A stretch of 64,000 bases of DNA from JBEBGV01 sp040081265. GTDB taxonomy: Bacteria; Acidobacteriota; Vicinamibacteria; Vicinamibacterales; UBA2999. The notes under the pieces are model-generated. The model ran no database searches. It saw only the letters and a list, made by a program, of their open reading frames with translations, and was not told the origin of the DNA. The position numbers and the translations under genes were made by a program. Within the stretch, counting starts at the first letter, position 1; each line of letters opens with the position of its first letter. The stretch covers positions 1 through 64,000 of the forward strand of contig JBEBGV010000001.1 of NCBI GenBank assembly GCA_040081265.1, read 5' to 3'. Below, in pieces: positions 61,286 to 64,000 of this stretch.

Positions 61286-61378
61286 AAAGCCTCCTTGGGT
61301 GTCAACCTCGAATACCAGTGTAGGAGGCGGACCTTACCGGGCCCTTAAGACACCGCTGCCGGGAAGCTGCTTCGTAAT

Positions 61379-61855
61379 TTAGTCAGAGGTTCCTGCGGTG
61401 CCGGGAACGGCAGCGCCGCTGCGGATCTCGGTATGACGAATGAGTCCGCCGAGGTTCGCGGTGTAGGCCAGAGAGCCCGCCGTCACGAGCGCGAGGGCGA
61501 GACTGGCCATCATCATCGGACGTGACGGAGATGAGGCACGGCGGGCGCTCCAGAGCCCCGCGAGCGCGAGGACGCCGAGCGCCTCGCCGAGGACGAGCGA
61601 GACGAGCGCGGCTTCTTCGTGTGGCTCTACCCAGGGTTCGATGACGCCTGCCACGTCTTCGATCGCGTCCTCCGCGGGCTCACCCGACAGATAGGTCGGG
61701 ATGGTCGCCAGGGCCGAGACGACGAAGACGACCAGGGCGAGCCTGGCGAGTTCAGGACGGGCTCGAAGCGTCGCCCAGGCCAGTACGGCAAGGCCGAAGG
61801 GAACGGCGAGAACAGGAACGTGGTTCAGCAGCAGATGTAGATGGGCCGGATTCAT
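61379..61855 (-). CDS. Membrane protein, DUF2231-like
   Basis: This 158-residue protein has four membrane helices (about residues 9-29, 37-57, 78-103 and 112-132). The start MNPAHLHLLLNHVPVLAVPFG and a conserved acidic stretch (EPAEDAIEDVAGVIEPWVEPHEE) between helices 2 and 3 are typical of this group of inner-membrane proteins, related to DUF2231. Function unknown. katG ends 45 bp upstream on the same strand, so this gene may be co-transcribed after katG in this strain. Confidence 0.75.
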   Translation of the reverse strand: MNPAHLHLLLNHVPVLAVPFGLAVLAWATLRARPELARLALVVFVVSALATIPTYLSGEPAEDAIEDVAGVIEPWVEPHEEAALVSLVLGEALGVLALAGLWSARRASSPSRPMMMASLALALVTAGSLAYTANLGGLIRHTEIRSGAAVPGTAGTSD

Positions 61856-61900
61856 AGGTCAACTCCCTCGAAAAAGTGCACAGCAGGCACCACACAGTCC

Positions 61901-64000
61901 TCACCGCAGGTCGAATCGGTCGAGGGTCATCACCTTGGTCCATGCCCTCACGAAGTCGCGCACAAACCTCTCTTGTCCGTCTGTCGCAGCATAGAACTCC
62001 GCCAGTGCACGCAGCTCCGAGCTCGACCCGAACGCCAGGTCCACAGGGGTCGCCGTCCATCTGACCTTGCCGGTCGCGCGGTCGCGTCCCTCATAGAGGC
62101 CGTCGGAGGTGGCGGACTTGCTCCACGTGGTGGACATGTCGAGCAGGTTCACGAAGAAATCGTTGCTCAAGGTGCCGGGCCGGTCGGTGAACACCCCGTG
62201 TCCCACCCGTCCAGCATTCGCATTCAGGGCCCGCATGCCGCCGACCAGCACGGTCATCTCGGGCACCGTCAGCGTCAGCAGGTTCGCTCGATCGACCAGC
62301 AGCGCCGCGGGCGAGAGACGTTGACCACTGCCGTAGTAGTTCCGGAATCCGTCTGCGGTCGGTTCGAGAAAGGCGACGGACGGCACGTCCGTCTGCGCGT
62401 CGGATGCATCCGTGCGACCCGCTCGGAAGGGCACCTGCACGTCGTACCCTGCCTTCTTCGCGGCCTGCTCGATCGCGGCATCGCCCCCCAGCACGATGAG
62501 ATCAGCGAGCGAGACCTTTCGGCCGCTGGACTTCGTGCCGTTGAAACCCTTCTGGATACCTTCCAGCCCCGCCAACACCCTGGCCAGTTCTGCCGGATTG
62601 TTAACCTCCCAGTCCTTCTGCGGCGCGAGGCGGATACGCGCGCCGTTCGCGCCACCGCGCATGTCTGTGCCACGGAACGAGGCCGCCGACGCCCACGCCG
62701 TCCGGACCAGTTCGGGGGCGGTCAGGCCCGATCCGAGGATTCTCGCCTTCAGGTTCGCAACATCCTTCGCGTCTATCAGCGGATGATCGACTCGGGGAAG
62801 GGGGTCCTGCCAGATCAGGTCCTCGCGGGGAACCTCCGGACCGAGATAACGCGAACGCGGCCCCAGGTCGCGGTGGGTCAGCTTGAACCACGCCTTCGCG
62901 AACGCCAGCCGGTATTCCTCCGGGTTATCCGCGAAGCGCTTTGCAATCGGCGCGTAGCTCGGGTCAACCTTCAACGCGAGGTCGGTTGTGAGCATGGTCG
63001 GCGCATGCCGCGTGGTCGGGTCGTGGGCGTCGGGCACGGTGTTCGCGGCCTGACCATTCGCGGGAATCCACTGGGTCGCACCGGCTGGACTCTTGGACTT
63101 CACCCACTCATAGGCAAAGAGGTTCTGGAGGTACTCCGAGGTCCACGCCGTCGGCTTGGACGTCCACGCGCCTTCAAGGCCGCTGGTGACCGTGTCGCCC
63201 GCGTTGCCCTTGCCGCACTTGTTCACCCATCCAAAGCCCTGCTGCTCGATGCCGGCGGCTGCAGGCTCTGGGCCCACACACTCGGCGGGAACGTAGGCAC
63301 CATGCGTCTTGCCAAAGGTGTGGCCACCGGCGATGAGCGCCACCGTCTCCTCGTCGTTCATTGCCATTCGGGCAAAGGTGTCGCGAATGTCCTTCGCAGC
63401 GGCGAGCGGATCAGCATTGCCGTTCGGCCCTTCGGGATTCACATAAATCAGGCCCATCTGCACGGCCGCCAACGGGTTCTCCAGCTTTCGGTCGCCGCTG
63501 TAACGCTCATCGGCAAGCCACTTCTTCTCGGCTCCCCAGTACACGAGGTCCGGCTCCCAGTCGTCCCGGCGCCCACCGGCAAAGCCAAAGGTCTTGAAGC
63601 CCATGGACTCCAGCGAGACATTGCCGGTCAGGACCATCAGATCGGCCCAGGAGATCTTCTGACCGTACTTCTGCTTGACCGGCCAGAGCAGACGGCGTGC
63701 CTTGTCGAGGTTGGCGTTGTCGGGCCAGCTGTTGAGCGGCTCGAAGCGCTGCTGGCCGCCACCGGCACCACCGCGTCCATCGGTCACGCGATATGTGCCA
63801 GCGCTGTGCCAGGCCATCCGGATGAAGAACGGTCCGTAGTGTCCGTAGTCGGCGGGCCACCACGACTGCGACGTCGTCAGGACCTTCCTGATGTCCTGCT
63901 TGACGGCGTTGAGGTCGAGGCTGTTGAACGCCCTGGCGTAGTCGAACTGTGCGCCCTGCGGGTTGGACTCAACCGCGTGCTGCCGGAGAGGCGAGAGATC
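61901..64000 (-). CDS. katG: Catalase-peroxidase (partial, 5' end outside the window)
   Basis: About 699 residues are visible; the N-terminus lies beyond 64000. KatG breaks down hydrogen peroxide with a haem in its N-terminal domain. The distal R-x2-W-H (IRMAWHSAGTYR), the tryptophan-tyrosine-methionine cross-link positions, the proximal ALIAGGHTFGKTHG histidine and the duplicated C-terminal domain (GSGLTAPELVRTAWASAASFRGTD ... DLIVLGGDAAIEQAAKKAG) are all present. Internal ATG at 63817 is not the true start because the reading frame continues upstream with KatG sequence (WWPADYGHYGPFF). It is the first gene of a possible unit with the small membrane protein gene. Confidence 0.96.
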   Translation of the reverse strand, partial: DLSPLRQHAVESNPQGAQFDYARAFNSLDLNAVKQDIRKVLTTSQSWWPADYGHYGPFFIRMAWHSAGTYRVTDGRGGAGGGQQRFEPLNSWPDNANLDKARRLLWPVKQKYGQKISWADLMVLTGNVSLESMGFKTFGFAGGRRDDWEPDLVYWGAEKKWLADERYSGDRKLENPLAAVQMGLIYVNPEGPNGNADPLAAAKDIRDTFARMAMNDEETVALIAGGHTFGKTHGAYVPAECVGPEPAAAGIEQQGFGWVNKCGKGNAGDTVTSGLEGAWTSKPTAWTSEYLQNLFAYEWVKSKSPAGATQWIPANGQAANTVPDAHDPTTRHAPTMLTTDLALKVDPSYAPIAKRFADNPEEYRLAFAKAWFKLTHRDLGPRSRYLGPEVPREDLIWQDPLPRVDHPLIDAKDVANLKARILGSGLTAPELVRTAWASAASFRGTDMRGGANGARIRLAPQKDWEVNNPAELARVLAGLEGIQKGFNGTKSSGRKVSLADLIVLGGDAAIEQAAKKAGYDVQVPFRAGRTDASDAQTDVPSVAFLEPTADGFRNYYGSGQRLSPAALLVDRANLLTLTVPEMTVLVGGMRALNANAGRVGHGVFTDRPGTLSNDFFVNLLDMSTTWSKSATSDGLYEGRDRATGKVRWTATPVDLAFGSSSELRALAEFYAATDGQERFVRDFVRAWTKVMTLDRFDLR

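Noticed and set aside
1..64000. CRISPR arrays, rRNA genes
   Set aside because: No regularly spaced 24-40-bp repeats with unique spacers and no rRNA signature were seen; the phased repeats at 3502-3696 are too short and palindromic to be CRISPR.

Overview
This is GC-rich bacterial DNA made of a long accessory region (about 1-43.6 kb) followed by chromosomal core (about 43.6-64 kb). The core gene set (RNB ribonuclease, ECF42 sigma factor with its YCII partner, PPK2, ManA, Fhs, a DUF1684 lipoprotein, GltX, GlsA, KatG) and the REP-like hairpins fit an environmental Gram-negative-type bacterium. An Acidobacteriota (Vicinamibacteria-like) host is my guess from gene content; no rRNA or marker tree is available to prove it.

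1-8.5 kb looks like part of an integrative conjugative element. It holds VirB3/TrbD (cut by the window edge), VirB2/TrbC pilin, a sigma-54 activator, a RadC-type JAB protein, a SpoVG-like protein and DUF3768. Three of these genes (RadC, SpoVG-like, DUF3768) carry the same type of upstream structure: a GGTTCCT/AGGAACC hairpin followed by a large branched inverted-repeat element. Between them lie phased iteron-like repeats (3502-3696), a TTATGTGGC repeat cluster (4990-5101), three copies of one gene's 3' end, and DUF2971 genes, one of them truncated.

8.5-26 kb is a minus-strand type 3 BREX defence operon: HTH regulator, brxF, brxC, pglX, brxHII, pglZ, brxA. It is extended by a RecB-nuclease/RNase H/SF1-helicase fusion and a decayed TatD-family fragment. 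A TPR protein faces it.

26-43.6 kb is a patchwork. It contains a four-gene operon of a TIGR04255 protein, two unknown proteins and ThyX; a large serine recombinase with two ParB/RepB-like proteins; two unknown genes behind an operator-like inverted repeat; a DnaJ/SH3 membrane protein; an HNH nuclease and an HEPN-like protein lying between two copies of a 20-bp tRNA 3'-end sequence; an AbiJ-like protein; and a DUF4268 PD-(D/E)XK protein. Most of these look like defence or mobility genes.

43.6-64 kb is ordinary core: RNB ribonuclease, a sensor kinase, a VIT-type transporter, the YCII-ECF42 operon, PPK2, a DUF5996 pseudogene, lipoprotein-Fhs-ManA, GltX, a STAS protein, glutaminase, tRNA-Gln(CTG), an OmpR/QseBC-like two-component pair, stress and membrane proteins, and the start-truncated katG.
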